A stretch of 64,000 nt of DNA from Sunxiuqinia sp963677175 (GCA_963677175.2 CAXXES010000004.1:806001-870000); one strand, 5' to 3'. Counted from the first letter of the stretch, positions 38,169-47,320 are shown. The notes: generated from the letters alone by a model not told the origin. Numbers and translations: made by a program.

Positions 38169-38939
38169 ATGATTCAGAAAATTGTACTGATCGGCGCAGG
38201 TAATTTAGCCACACAACTGGGAAAAGCACTTCGGAATAACGGTCTGGAAGTCGTGCAGGTGTATAGTCGTACCGAAGCGTCGGCCAAAGCGCTGGCGAAG
38301 GTGTTGGAATGCCCGTACACCACCAGCCTCGATGAACTGGAGCCCTGCGATTTGTGTGTGGTTTCGGTGAAAGATGATGTGTTGGAAACAGTTCTCCGGC
38401 AAATTCAACTGGAAACAATCGTGGTGCATACCGCAGGAAGTATTCCGATGGAGCTGTTGTCCGGGTATTTCAAAAACTTCGGTGTTTTTTATCCCCTGCA
38501 AACCTTTTCGAAACAGCGGGAAGTTGATTTTTCAACCATTCCCATTTGTTTGGAAGCTAGTTCCGATGAAGTTTTTGCCGATCTTCAAGCTTTGGGCAAA
38601 AAGCTTTCCTCGTTCGTTCAGCCTGTCAATTCCGAAGCGCGAAAGATCCTCCATCTGGCAGCGGTGTTTACCTGCAATTTTGTCAATCATTGCTACCAAA
38701 TTGGCGACGCTATGTTGGAAGAAAAGGGGCTAAGCTTCGATTTGTTGAAACCGCTGATCCAGGAAACCGCCCAAAAGATCATGGAAATGAAACCCATCGA
38801 CGCTCAGACCGGGCCGGCGATCCGCATGGATGAAACGATTATAAACAAACACCTGGACTTACTGGCTGATCAACCCGAACGAAGGCAAATCTATCAGTTG
38901 GTGTCCGAAAGCATTTACAAAACTCAAAATACCAAGTAA
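38169..38939 (+). CDS. Rossmann-fold/DUF2520 protein, probable NAD(P)-dependent oxidoreductase
   Basis: 256 aa, cytoplasmic. The N-terminal Rossmann domain has IVLIGAGNLATQLGKAL (GxGxxA-type nucleotide-binding loop) and SRTEASAKALA. The C-terminal half, about residues 125-256, is the helical DUF2520 domain (FSTIPICLEASSDEVF...HLAAVFTCNFVNHCYQIGDAMLEEKG). The fold resembles ketopantoate reductase and pyrroline-5-carboxylate reductase, but the substrate is unknown. First gene of a compact operon with kdsC (3-bp gap) and maf. Confidence 0.85.
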   Translation: MIQKIVLIGAGNLATQLGKALRNNGLEVVQVYSRTEASAKALAKVLECPYTTSLDELEPCDLCVVSVKDDVLETVLRQIQLETIVVHTAGSIPMELLSGYFKNFGVFYPLQTFSKQREVDFSTIPICLEASSDEVFADLQALGKKLSSFVQPVNSEARKILHLAAVFTCNFVNHCYQIGDAMLEEKGLSFDLLKPLIQETAQKIMEMKPIDAQTGPAIRMDETIINKHLDLLADQPERRQIYQLVSESIYKTQNTK

Positions 38940-38942
38940 CGT

Positions 38943-39473
38943 ATGGCCTTTTTTAAAGACAAGTTGAAAAGTGTAAAAGCATTGATTTTTGATATCGACG
39001 GTGTATTGTCACTCGATACCATGGTTTTGAACGAAGCTGGCGTACCGGTGCGCACCGCCAATGTAAAAGATGGCTATGCGCTTCGCAATGCCTTAAACAT
39101 GGGCTACCAGGTGGGGATTATTACCGGCGGAAACCTGGAGCAGGTCCGGACCCGTTATGCCAACCTTGGGGTCAAATACATTTACATGGGAGTACGTGAT
39201 AAAATGGTTTGTCTGAATGATTTTATGCTTCAAACCGGTATTAAAGCGGACGAAGTGCTGTACATGGGCGACGATCTGGTTGATTACCAAGTGATGCAAG
39301 CTGTTGGAGTGGCGGTTTGCCCGTTGGATGCTGTCAGCGAGATTAAAGAAATTTCTTCTTATATTTCGGATAAGAAAGGGGGCGAAGGCTGTGCCCGCGA
39401 TATTATTGAGCAAGTGATGAAAGCTCAGGATACTTGGATTAATGAACATTCATATTATTGGAGGTCAATTTAA
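38943..39473 (+). CDS. kdsC: 3-deoxy-D-manno-octulosonate-8-phosphate phosphatase
   Basis: HAD-family phosphatase that releases KDO from KDO-8-phosphate in LPS inner-core synthesis. Small, capless C0-type HAD of 176 aa with the nucleophile motif IFDIDGVLS (about residue 16), IITGG (about 60), the lysine of VRDKM (about 84), and YMGDDLVDYQVM (about 100). Length and motif spacing match KdsC. Start ATG at 38943. Its TAA shares one base with the maf ATG (TAATG). Confidence 0.92.
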   Translation: MAFFKDKLKSVKALIFDIDGVLSLDTMVLNEAGVPVRTANVKDGYALRNALNMGYQVGIITGGNLEQVRTRYANLGVKYIYMGVRDKMVCLNDFMLQTGIKADEVLYMGDDLVDYQVMQAVGVAVCPLDAVSEIKEISSYISDKKGGEGCARDIIEQVMKAQDTWINEHSYYWRSI

Positions 39474-40054
39474 TGGTACCTGGAAACTTACAAAAATATC
39501 AACTGATTCTGGCGTCGAAATCACCACGACGCCAACAATTATTAAAAGAACTGGGGCTTGATTTCCAGGTTCATATTTCGGATGTCGAAGAATATTTTCC
39601 GCCTGAATTGGGCATGACAGCCATTCCGGAATACCTGGCTGAACTAAAGGCTACGGCCGTTCGAAAAAACTTACCCGAAAATAGCTTGGTGATTGCTGCC
39701 GACACCATTGTTTGGAAAGATGAAGAAGTACTGGGCAAGCCCGCTGATCGGGCTGAGGCAATCAAAATGCTTCGGCACCTGTCATCGAGTCAGCACCAGG
39801 TCATTACCGGCGTCAATATCCAGTCGGCCACCAAGAAATACTCCTTTCATGCCGTTACTGCCGTTTGGTTTGACGAGCTAACCGACGCGGAAATCGAGTA
39901 CTATGTCGATCGGTTTAAGCCTTACGACAAAGCCGGTGGCTACGGGATCCAGGAATGGATTGGTTTTGTTGGCGTGAAAAAAATTGAAGGCTCCTTTTTC
40001 AATGTGATGGGACTTCCGGTGCATAAAGTCTACCAATTTCTGAAAGAATTTTAG
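39473..40054 (+). CDS. maf: Maf-family nucleoside triphosphate pyrophosphatase
   Basis: House-cleaning enzyme hydrolysing dTTP, UTP and modified pyrimidine triphosphates to monophosphates. ATG at 39473 overlaps the kdsC stop, so this is preferred over the in-frame TTG 15 bp upstream. Motifs: ILASKSPRRQQLLKELG at the N-terminus, AADTIVWKDEEVLGKPAD (about residue 70) and YDKAGGYGIQEW (about 160), the latter typical of the dTTP/UTP subgroup. 193 aa. Confidence 0.93.
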   Translation: MVPGNLQKYQLILASKSPRRQQLLKELGLDFQVHISDVEEYFPPELGMTAIPEYLAELKATAVRKNLPENSLVIAADTIVWKDEEVLGKPADRAEAIKMLRHLSSSQHQVITGVNIQSATKKYSFHAVTAVWFDELTDAEIEYYVDRFKPYDKAGGYGIQEWIGFVGVKKIEGSFFNVMGLPVHKVYQFLKEF

Positions 40055-40143
40055 CGGATAAATTCTGTTAACGACTTTGTTAAAGCTATTTCAAGAAAAA
40101 CAAACGTTTTGAAGAATCCGTTTTGCTGAAAAATTACTGACTG

Positions 40144-42291
40144 ATGAGAAAATTATTCCTGTTTTTTATTGCTGCCGTTTTTAGTCTTTCCCTGTCGGCC
40201 AAAGAGGGGATGTGGATTCCAACCTTACTCGAAAAGTACAATATTGAAGAAATGCAGGCGATGGGCTTTCGCCTGACTGCTGAAGATATTTACAGTGTGA
40301 ACCAAAACAGTTTGAAAGATGCGGTGGTTATTTTTGGACGTGGCTGTACCGGAGGAATGATTTCGGATCAGGGGCTGTTGCTGACCAATCACCATTGTGG
40401 ATTTTCGAATATTCAGTCGCACAGCTCGGTGGAGCAGGATTATTTGTCCGACGGATTTTGGGCCATGTCGCAGGAGGAAGAATTGCCCAACCCCGGATTA
40501 ACAGCCAAATTCCTGGACCGGATGGTGGACGTGTCGGATTCTGTTTTTGCGGGAACTGCAGGCTTGGAAGGGGATTCGTTACAGCAAAAGTTGAATGAAA
40601 ACATCAGCCGTATTCAGCGGAACGCTGCTGAAAATGGAAAATTTGAAGCTGTTGTAAAGCCTTTGTTTTTTGGGAATCAGTATTTTTTATACACTTATCT
40701 TGTCTTTCAGGATGTTCGTTTGGTAGGGGCTCCTCCGCAGTCGATTGGCAAGTTTGGTGGCAACACCGACAATTGGATGTGGCCGCGCCATACCGGCGAC
40801 TTTTCAATTTTCAGGGTGTATGCCAATGCAGATAACGAGCCCACTCCTTACGCGGTAGACAATGTTCCTTACCGGCCAAAAAAATGGCTGCCCATATCGT
40901 TGGATGGTATTCAGCCAAACGATTTTATGATGCTGATGGGATATCCGGGCACGACACAACAATACCTGCCATCGCAGGCGGTTGAGCTTATTAAAAATCA
41001 AAGCAACCCCGACCGCATCAAAATCAGAACAGCTATTCTCGATATTTTCTCCAAGCACATGGCTGCCGATCCCAAGGTTCGTATTCAGTATGCGTCGAAG
41101 TATGCCCGGACCAGCAATGCCTGGAAACGGTGGAAAGGCGAAATTCGCGGATTGGATCGTTTGCACGCTGTGGAGCATAAGGAGGTTTTTGAAGCAGATT
41201 TTGAAGTTTGGTACATGCAAAACGATACGCTGGAAGAGACTTATGGCCCGGTATTCCCCCAATTCGAAAAGCTGTATGTTGACCTGCAGCCGTACGAAAA
41301 GGCATATCATTATTATCAGGAGATTGTTTTTAAGGGCATCGAAATCTTTAAGCTAGCCGATTTTTTCCCGCGAAACGACCGGGGATGGAACCGGGTGGGT
41401 GAGGAGCGTCACGAACTGGTGCGAAAGGCTTTGGCGATAAAAATAGCCGATCATTTTGATGATTACGACCAGGCAACGGATCAGGAGCTTTTTGTGGAGC
41501 TGCTTCGGATGTTGCGAAATGATTTGGACGCGAGTTTTTTGCCTGAAGACTTGACGAAACTGTTGGCAAGATTTGATGACGATAAATTGATCCGCAGGGT
41601 TTATGCCAAATCCGTATTGGCCGATCCGGAAAAGTTGCAGCAAATTATTTCAGAATTTGATGGCAAGTCGATTGACAAATTGCAAAAGGATCCGGTGGTT
41701 GAATTGTTTCAGGCATTAAAGCTGCACTATCAGCGGAATGTCGAACAGGTCCATCAGGAGATTCAGGCGAACATTAGCACTGTTCAGCAAAAGTACATGA
41801 AAGGTATTATGCTGATGGAAAAGAACTTTCAGTTGTACCCCGACGCCAATTTTACCTTGCGTGTGGCTTATGGTCAGGTGGAAGGCTATGAGCCGCGCGA
41901 TGGCGTGAATTACCGTTACTATACCACGCTGAAAGGAATTATGGAGAAGAATAATCAGGATATTCCGGATTATCAGGTGCCCGAAAGATTAAGGTATTTG
42001 TACCAGGCGGGCGATTTTGGCGAATACGAAACCAATGGTGAGGTTCCGGTAGCTTACACGGCGTCCATCCACTCAACCGGAGGCAATTCCGGAAGCCCGG
42101 CAATCAACGCCCGCGGACAATTGGTGGGCCTTAACTTTGATCGTTGCTGGGAAGGCACCATGAGCGACATCATGTTCGATCCCGATCAGTGCCGGAACAT
42201 TATGCTCGATGTTCGCTACATGCTGTTTATCATCGATAAGTTTGCCGGAGCTGGTTATTTGATTGATGAAATGGAATTGGTTTCGGAATAA
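40144..42291 (+). CDS. S46-family dipeptidyl-peptidase (DPP7/DPP11 type)
   Basis: Exported serine exopeptidase that removes dipeptides from peptide N-termini in the periplasm, supporting amino-acid use. Signal peptide to about residue 19. Triad regions: LLLTNHHCGF (His, about 84), TDNWMWPRHTGDFSIFRVY (Asp, about 220) and GGNSGSPAINARGQLVG (Ser, about 649). Downstream NFDRCWEG carries Arg where DPP11 has Arg and DPP7 has Gly, suggesting preference for Asp/Glu at P1; this residue assignment is from memory of the Porphyromonas enzymes. 715 aa is typical. It follows maf by 89 bp. Confidence 0.92.
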   Translation: MRKLFLFFIAAVFSLSLSAKEGMWIPTLLEKYNIEEMQAMGFRLTAEDIYSVNQNSLKDAVVIFGRGCTGGMISDQGLLLTNHHCGFSNIQSHSSVEQDYLSDGFWAMSQEEELPNPGLTAKFLDRMVDVSDSVFAGTAGLEGDSLQQKLNENISRIQRNAAENGKFEAVVKPLFFGNQYFLYTYLVFQDVRLVGAPPQSIGKFGGNTDNWMWPRHTGDFSIFRVYANADNEPTPYAVDNVPYRPKKWLPISLDGIQPNDFMMLMGYPGTTQQYLPSQAVELIKNQSNPDRIKIRTAILDIFSKHMAADPKVRIQYASKYARTSNAWKRWKGEIRGLDRLHAVEHKEVFEADFEVWYMQNDTLEETYGPVFPQFEKLYVDLQPYEKAYHYYQEIVFKGIEIFKLADFFPRNDRGWNRVGEERHELVRKALAIKIADHFDDYDQATDQELFVELLRMLRNDLDASFLPEDLTKLLARFDDDKLIRRVYAKSVLADPEKLQQIISEFDGKSIDKLQKDPVVELFQALKLHYQRNVEQVHQEIQANISTVQQKYMKGIMLMEKNFQLYPDANFTLRVAYGQVEGYEPRDGVNYRYYTTLKGIMEKNNQDIPDYQVPERLRYLYQAGDFGEYETNGEVPVAYTASIHSTGGNSGSPAINARGQLVGLNFDRCWEGTMSDIMFDPDQCRNIMLDVRYMLFIIDKFAGAGYLIDEMELVSE

Positions 42292-42545
42292 TTCAGTTTT
42301 CAGTCGCAGTTTCCAGTCGCAGTGGCCAGTTTTTAGTGATACAGCATTCGGCTACAAACCAAAAATTCCAAATTCCAGGTTTCAAATTCCAAGTTGTCCA
42401 ACAACTGGCTGAAGAAGTGTTCATTCTTAGAATTCAGTATTCATATATGTATGGGCAGTTGTATTAATAGATTCATGAGGGTTTCACTCAAATGTAAAGC
42501 CCTCACTTAATCTGCGAAATTGGTATGAATCCCAATCTTGTCTTT
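42292..42545. other. Gene-free gap with small direct repeats
   Basis: Contains CAGTCGCAGT twice near 42301-42321 and AAATTCCA-type words near 42364-42395, similar to those between the rRNA tRNAs and before der. No gene or clear terminator was seen. Confidence 0.5.
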
Positions 42546-42803
42546 TTATTTTGCTTGTACAAATTGAGAGCGTGCTTTTCCATCGTTTTTGATACCTCTC
42601 ATTTTGCAATAATCGGTTAATTCGTTTAAGTCAATCTCAACATCAATCACTTCTAGTCCTTGTGCAGTTAGTTCATTTTTTACTTTGAGAAAATCTTTGT
42701 GCCACTCACTCCACGTGTCATGCATATTTTCCCTGTCATTAATTATTTTTAAGAATCGTTCCCAATCTCTTTTATTATAATATGCCAATTTAATTCCAAT
42801 CAT
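42546..42803 (-). CDS. Small unknown protein
   Basis: 85 aa from ATG 42803: MIGIKLAYYNKRDWERFLKI... then HDTWSEWHKDFLKVKNEL and LEVIDVEIDLNELTDYCKMRG. The alternation of hydrophobic and charged residues suggests a real small alpha/beta protein; no signal or membrane segment. Family not recognised. It is the last gene of an AT-rich block on this strand. Confidence 0.6.
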   Translation of the reverse strand: MIGIKLAYYNKRDWERFLKIINDRENMHDTWSEWHKDFLKVKNELTAQGLEVIDVEIDLNELTDYCKMRGIKNDGKARSQFVQAK

Positions 42804-42919
42804 ATTTCAGTTTCGATTTTTAATTAAATTCCCAATGTTATCTGGTGTTTTACATTGTGGTAAGTCAAAGATGCTTTCCCATAATCTATTCTTTTATTTA
42901 AAATTCTGGCTCATTTCAG

Positions 42920-43627
42920 TTATTTGTCCATTGCTTGTTTTCTCATTTCTTTTGGCATTTTTTCTATTGCATACCGTAAAGAAGTCCGGGGCATGATTGC
43001 TTTCCTTTTCATCACAAAATCAAACACTTCTTGTTGATGTAATTCACTGGCGGCTTTTAACATCCATCCATAGCCTTTTTGCACTAAATCGTCTTTATCA
43101 AGTAACAGGTTCTCTGCAATTTCAAAAATGGAGTCCAGAAACAACCCTTTTCTGGCAGGAATGATTAAAGAAACAGCCGAAGCCCTTCTCATCCATCTAT
43201 TTTTAGATTTAGTCAGCTTTTTTAATTCCATTAAGAAGTGGGGGTACATTTGAATGAATACACCCATGGAATGGTTACAAAATGTATCACATGATGCCCA
43301 ATTATTGATGTACAAATCGATCCAATTTTTGAATATTTTAAAATCGGTTGGTTGAAAGCTTTTTCGAAGTGAATAAGTCCAATTGCACGCAATGAATGAT
43401 TCTTCCAACATTCCGGATTGCCAAAGAATTTCAATGAGCCTAAAAATCTCTGCTTTATCAAATGCTTCTATGTCCTTCAAGCTTTCTTTGCTGATTTTAT
43501 TAACTATGGGGACTTTTACTCCATAGAACTCAATCTTTTCTTTAAAGAACCGTTGACTTTTTTCTTTTGTCTTGATGTCAATACTTTCTTCAAGTCGATT
43601 CCTTATTTTGTCGATAATATTATTCAT
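42920..43627 (-). CDS. AlkD-like DNA alkylation repair protein
   Basis: HEAT-like helical-repeat protein of the DNA-alkylation-repair family, about 235 aa. ATG at 43627 preferred to a TTG 27 bp upstream. Repeat segments such as FYGVKVPIVNKISKESLKDI, RLIEILWQSGMLEESFIACNW and NRWMRRASAVSLIIPARKG are characteristic; the RRAS/Val segment sits where AlkD proteins have DNA-facing residues. Family members excise N3- and N7-alkylated purines, though several have no demonstrated glycosylase activity. AT-rich, in a four-gene minus-strand block. Confidence 0.85.
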   Translation of the reverse strand: MNNIIDKIRNRLEESIDIKTKEKSQRFFKEKIEFYGVKVPIVNKISKESLKDIEAFDKAEIFRLIEILWQSGMLEESFIACNWTYSLRKSFQPTDFKIFKNWIDLYINNWASCDTFCNHSMGVFIQMYPHFLMELKKLTKSKNRWMRRASAVSLIIPARKGLFLDSIFEIAENLLLDKDDLVQKGYGWMLKAASELHQQEVFDFVMKRKAIMPRTSLRYAIEKMPKEMRKQAMDK

Positions 43628-43659
43628 CGTTCTTGGCAATTTGTTGTTTAACAATGTAT

Positions 43660-44532
43660 CTAGTGCTTATTCATCTTCATATTTTTTGCTTCTGAATTAA
43701 AAAAGTCTTCAAGTCGATTTGAACCGTATTGGGGTGCAATACTGTCGTCCGCCATTGCTGTTAAAAAGAATTCTATCGGGCCATAGGTTTTTGAAGATGT
43801 AAATGTTCTTAATAACCAAATAGTGAACTTCCTTGTCCAGTCAGGTAGGTGGCTAATTTTAACAGGATTTCCCCAAGCTTTTAATGCGAGTTCAGCCAAT
43901 TCATTATGGCTGAAAATGTCCATTCCTCCTACCGTTTCTTCTGTTATCCCTTCCTCTATCTTATCCACACAAACTTTTGCTAAGTCCTCTCCATGTATTG
44001 GGTTTAATTTAAATTTGCCGTCTCCAAATAAGTATATCCTGCCACCTTTAGCCATATTCAGGAAATCTTTCATGTCAGAGAAAAATCCATTTGGACGTAA
44101 AATGCAATGGTTAATTCCTGAGCGTTGCAATTCATCTACAAATTTTTCTTTGGCTTCAAATATTTTTAAATGCCTCAGTTTGTCACCATTTATGGCAGAA
44201 ATATATTGGAATGCTTCAACCTTATCTTTTAATGCCTCTTTTAATAAATTTGAATTGCCTTGATAATCAACATCCATATAAGTCATTCCGTCTTTTTGTC
44301 GAGTAATACCAATAGACGAGAAAACCCAATCAATATCTTTTGTTACTCCTTTTAAAGAATCAGGTTCTGTTACCTGACCAATAAAGAAGTCGTCAACAGA
44401 TTCAAATTTCTCCTTTTGAGCTTCTTTACGAATTAATACCCTTACCCAGAAACCTCTTTTTTTGAGTTCCTTCACCAGATATTGTCCCAAATATCCGGTT
44501 GCCCCTGCTACTAAAACTTTCTTTGTATCCAT
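43660..44532 (-). CDS. NAD(P)-binding NmrA/SDR-like protein
   Basis: 290-aa atypical short-chain dehydrogenase. The N-terminal Rossmann loop is VLVAGATGYLGQYLVKEL (GATGYLG, residues about 9-15), then VFSSIGITRQ near 70, YISAINGDKL near 118 and RPNGFFSDMKDFLNM near 150; it lacks a clear YxxxK catalytic pair, so it may sense or bind NAD(P) rather than catalyse, as NmrA-like and CC3/TIP30-like proteins do. Cytoplasmic. 32 bp upstream of the AlkD-like ATG, so co-transcribed. Confidence 0.85.
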   Translation of the reverse strand: MDTKKVLVAGATGYLGQYLVKELKKRGFWVRVLIRKEAQKEKFESVDDFFIGQVTEPDSLKGVTKDIDWVFSSIGITRQKDGMTYMDVDYQGNSNLLKEALKDKVEAFQYISAINGDKLRHLKIFEAKEKFVDELQRSGINHCILRPNGFFSDMKDFLNMAKGGRIYLFGDGKFKLNPIHGEDLAKVCVDKIEEGITEETVGGMDIFSHNELAELALKAWGNPVKISHLPDWTRKFTIWLLRTFTSSKTYGPIEFFLTAMADDSIAPQYGSNRLEDFFNSEAKNMKMNKH

Positions 44533-44604
44533 TTTATTTTTTTTATGACAAAGTTAAAGGTACCATATTCGAAATATCTTGACTATCGTCATGAACGTTT
44601 TTTA

Positions 44605-46461
44605 TTAATTCCGTTCATCTGAAATGTTCGATAAGATTTTAATTCCGCTTTTTTTCATAAGCTCACTTGCATTAAAGTCAGTGCAAATACCTGGTTGAAG
44701 TTTATAACTGAAATGCATTGAATCATCTTTAATCTCACTATTAAAACTATAGTTTGTAGCTAACATTTTATTCCCCGATAGTTGTGCAAGTTTAATATCG
44801 TGTGTTGCAATAATTCCTGATGTTTTGAGCTTACTTATTTGATTAATCAATGAAAAACCTCCTCTATGTCTATCTTCTGAGTTTGTACCTTTAAACATCT
44901 CGTCCAAAAGAAAAAATACATTGTGACTACTTTCTATCAGTTTCAGCATTTTTTCAATTCTACTTAATTCTGCATAAAAAGAAGAGATTCCTTCCTTCAA
45001 ATTATCTTGGGTTCTCATACTTGTATAGATTTTCAGGTTCGAAACCTGCCCATATTCTGCACAACAAGGTGCGCCAGCTAAAGCCAATACAAGGTTTACT
45101 CCAACGGTTCTTAAAAAAGTGCTTTTCCCTCCCATATTGGAACCAGTTACCATAACAACATCACCTTGTCCCTCTGAGTGAAAATTATTACAAACACGTT
45201 TATTGGAATTTATTAAGGGATGTCCGAAAGACTCAAAATGTACGGAGTTGTTTTTTTCTGTTATCTCTGGAAATGTGTAGGTTGGGTTTGAATAGCAAAA
45301 ACCTGCAAAACTATTGATTACCTCAAACTCACTAACGACCTCAGACCACGATTCTAAAAACGCTTTATTTTTTGATTTCCATTTTTCTATCCCAATAATC
45401 AAGTAAATATCAATTAGTAGAAAACTGTTTAATAGAAGATAAAAATAATTTCCACCTACTGCTATAAATTTTATTTTTACACCTCTTTGCTGAGAGAATT
45501 CCAATAATCTGCACAGCCTGTTAATTTCATTGAATGCTGAAAATTTGCTTTTTATGAGTATGGATTGTAATTGGCATAATTTTTTTGACTTGAAACTTTC
45601 ACTTTCAATTTTATTGATAAGTGTTCGATAACCTCTTAACGTGTTAATATTCTCTTGTGAGGTTTTAACGATATCATCAGCAATGGGTTTTAATTTTTTT
45701 AAAATTCTGTTAATAATAAAATAAACAGAAATAAAGGGAAGCAAATAAATAAACCAGTTTGGTGAATTAAAATAGGGTATGTAAAAATATAAGGCAAGAA
45801 ATGATAGAACCGAAAGGATTATTGCAACTGCTATATATATTCGTCGATATTTTAATAAAACGACAGGTGCTTCTACCCAATCTAACAATTTATAATAATC
45901 ACTTTTTTTATTTTGAAAGTGCATGCCTGACGCCTGAAAATCTTGCCTCCAATCTAATTTTTGAGAGATTTCTTTTATGGCTTTTTGTCTGTCATGTATT
46001 TCATCATTAGGTGCAGGTTCAGAAAGCCATTCGGATAAGCGTATCATACCAGACTCGGTAGTTGTTCTATTGACCAGTTGAAAAATGGAATGTTGTCCAA
46101 AAATGTCTAAATCAGAGGTGTAAGGGTGATTGTGATTTATAAATTTATGTCCGGTATCAAATTCTTCCAGATTACATTTTTCTCTCAAAATTTCGGATTC
46201 ATTTATACCTTTTAGGAATGCTGTATGCTTTTTCAGGAAAGCTGTTTTGCTATAATGTGAGATTGCAACACCAAAACATAATATAGATAGTGGGAAAACA
46301 ATCAGAATGGGAGTTAATAAATTTAAACTAAACAAGTATATAAGAATGATACTTGAGGTAACAAAAATAAATAACCTAAGAAATGAAATACGATATAATA
46401 ACTTGCTTAATTGAAGTAGCTTGGCATCATACTTTTTTATTTTATCTCGATAAATCTTCAT
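44605..46461 (-). CDS. Membrane-anchored MutS-like ATPase
   Basis: About 618 aa from ATG 46461 (the longer frame starts at TTG). The C-terminal third is a MutS ATPase: Walker A VTGSNMGGKSTFLRTVG (about residue 445), YTSMRTQDNLKEGISSFYAEL, Walker B NVFFLLDEMFKGTNSEDR (about 525), and GIIATHD. Ahead of it is a helical core. The N-terminal mismatch-binding domain of canonical MutS is absent. Instead there are two hydrophobic hairpins near residues 22-75 and 205-255, so the protein is probably bound to the inner membrane. Similar membrane MutS homologues exist in Bacteroidota; their function is unknown to me. Very AT-rich compared with neighbours. Confidence 0.85.
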   Translation of the reverse strand: MKIYRDKIKKYDAKLLQLSKLLYRISFLRLFIFVTSSIILIYLFSLNLLTPILIVFPLSILCFGVAISHYSKTAFLKKHTAFLKGINESEILREKCNLEEFDTGHKFINHNHPYTSDLDIFGQHSIFQLVNRTTTESGMIRLSEWLSEPAPNDEIHDRQKAIKEISQKLDWRQDFQASGMHFQNKKSDYYKLLDWVEAPVVLLKYRRIYIAVAIILSVLSFLALYFYIPYFNSPNWFIYLLPFISVYFIINRILKKLKPIADDIVKTSQENINTLRGYRTLINKIESESFKSKKLCQLQSILIKSKFSAFNEINRLCRLLEFSQQRGVKIKFIAVGGNYFYLLLNSFLLIDIYLIIGIEKWKSKNKAFLESWSEVVSEFEVINSFAGFCYSNPTYTFPEITEKNNSVHFESFGHPLINSNKRVCNNFHSEGQGDVVMVTGSNMGGKSTFLRTVGVNLVLALAGAPCCAEYGQVSNLKIYTSMRTQDNLKEGISSFYAELSRIEKMLKLIESSHNVFFLLDEMFKGTNSEDRHRGGFSLINQISKLKTSGIIATHDIKLAQLSGNKMLATNYSFNSEIKDDSMHFSYKLQPGICTDFNASELMKKSGIKILSNISDERN

Positions 46462-46937
46462 AGTTTTTCTATTTAAACCCCCCGGAATATTCAATTGCCG
46501 TGATAGCTATTCTTCAGTATGGCGCAATAACGTTCTAGTATTTTATCCATTGTTCAGATAAAGGGCTGTTAAATTTAGAAATAAAATTGAAATGGTTGGT
46601 GGTTGAGAAAAAGAGGATTCAAATAATAGATAAAATATAGTTGGACTGATCCCCGTCGCCGCCCAAGCTCTTTTTTCCCTCCCCAAGATACTGGTTTTTG
46701 CTAGTAAACAGTTCATCCGGTTCCTGTTTATAAATGATGTCTTATTTTAGTAAGCAGTTTCGGGCAGTCCGAAACCTTCCCGATTCACCTCAAAGTCAGC
46801 AGCGAGTCGTGAGAACACAGCACCTGGCAGTTTGGAAACAAATTCGGGTAGTATAATGGAGCAGCGGAGCGCTTGGATCACCCCAAAAAGTTCTTTGATA
46901 ACCATTCGTCGTCCTTCAAACGATTGTCCGCGCCCTT
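46462..46937. other. Gene-free part of the mutS-like/dapL gap
   Basis: No supported ORF. The stretch just upstream of the MutS-like ATG should hold its promoter, but no clear TAnnTTTG on the minus strand was found. Small inverted words such as TTTCGGGCAGTCCGAAA near 46768-46785 (TTTCGG/CCGAAA) are present. Confidence 0.45.
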
Positions 46938-47129
46938 AAAACACCGGAAAAAGCAGTCCGGACACTGAGAAGAGTGCCTGAAACACTTGAAAGAGTAGTT
47001 CGAATGCTGAAAAGAGTGCTTGAAACGCCGAAAAAAGTGATCCGAACACCAAAAAGAGTGCTTTGAACACCGAAAAAAGCAGTCCGGATACTAAAAAAAC
47101 TGCTTGGAACACTCTCCGGAGCAAAAAAG
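46938..47129. repeat. 21-bp tandem array, first orientation
   Basis: Units begin at 46941, 46962, 46983, 47004, 47025, 47046, 47067, 47088 and 47109, exactly 21 bp apart. The consensus is approximately ACACCGAAAAAAGTGCTTGAA, with about half to three-quarters of positions shared between any two units. A 21-bp period is two helical turns and seven codons, so it creates false repetitive reading frames. It lies in the divergent gap between the MutS-like gene and dapL. Confidence 0.88.
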
Positions 47130-47131
47130 CG

Positions 47132-47278
47132 GTGTTTCAAGTGCTCCGCTGAGTGTTTCAACGACTCCGGAGCGTGTTTCAACTCGTCGGCTGGGTATTT
47201 CAAGGGCAATTTCTTATTTCCGGACCGATCCGGAAGGGTTTTCAAGGGCTCCGGGCAGTTCTCGAACTGCGCAGCAGG
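47132..47278. repeat. 21-bp tandem array, opposite orientation
   Basis: Units begin at 47132, 47153, 47174, 47195, 47216, 47237 and 47258, again 21 bp apart. The consensus GTGTTTCAAGTGCTCCGGAG is the complement of the TGCTTGAAACAC part of the first array, so the two arrays face each other across a CTCCGGAG centre at about 47114-47121. Degeneracy increases to the right. Confidence 0.85.
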
Positions 47279-47320
47279 CTCTTCCCTGCAACACTGGCGA
47301 ACAAATATGGGAAAATGAGA

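Noticed and set aside
46916..47245. Minus-strand reading frames rich in Phe, Leu, Val and Ser repeats
   Set aside because: They arise because the non-coding array has a 21-bp period, which is seven codons. Two overlapping frames show similar repeats, and neither has a domain or supporting context.
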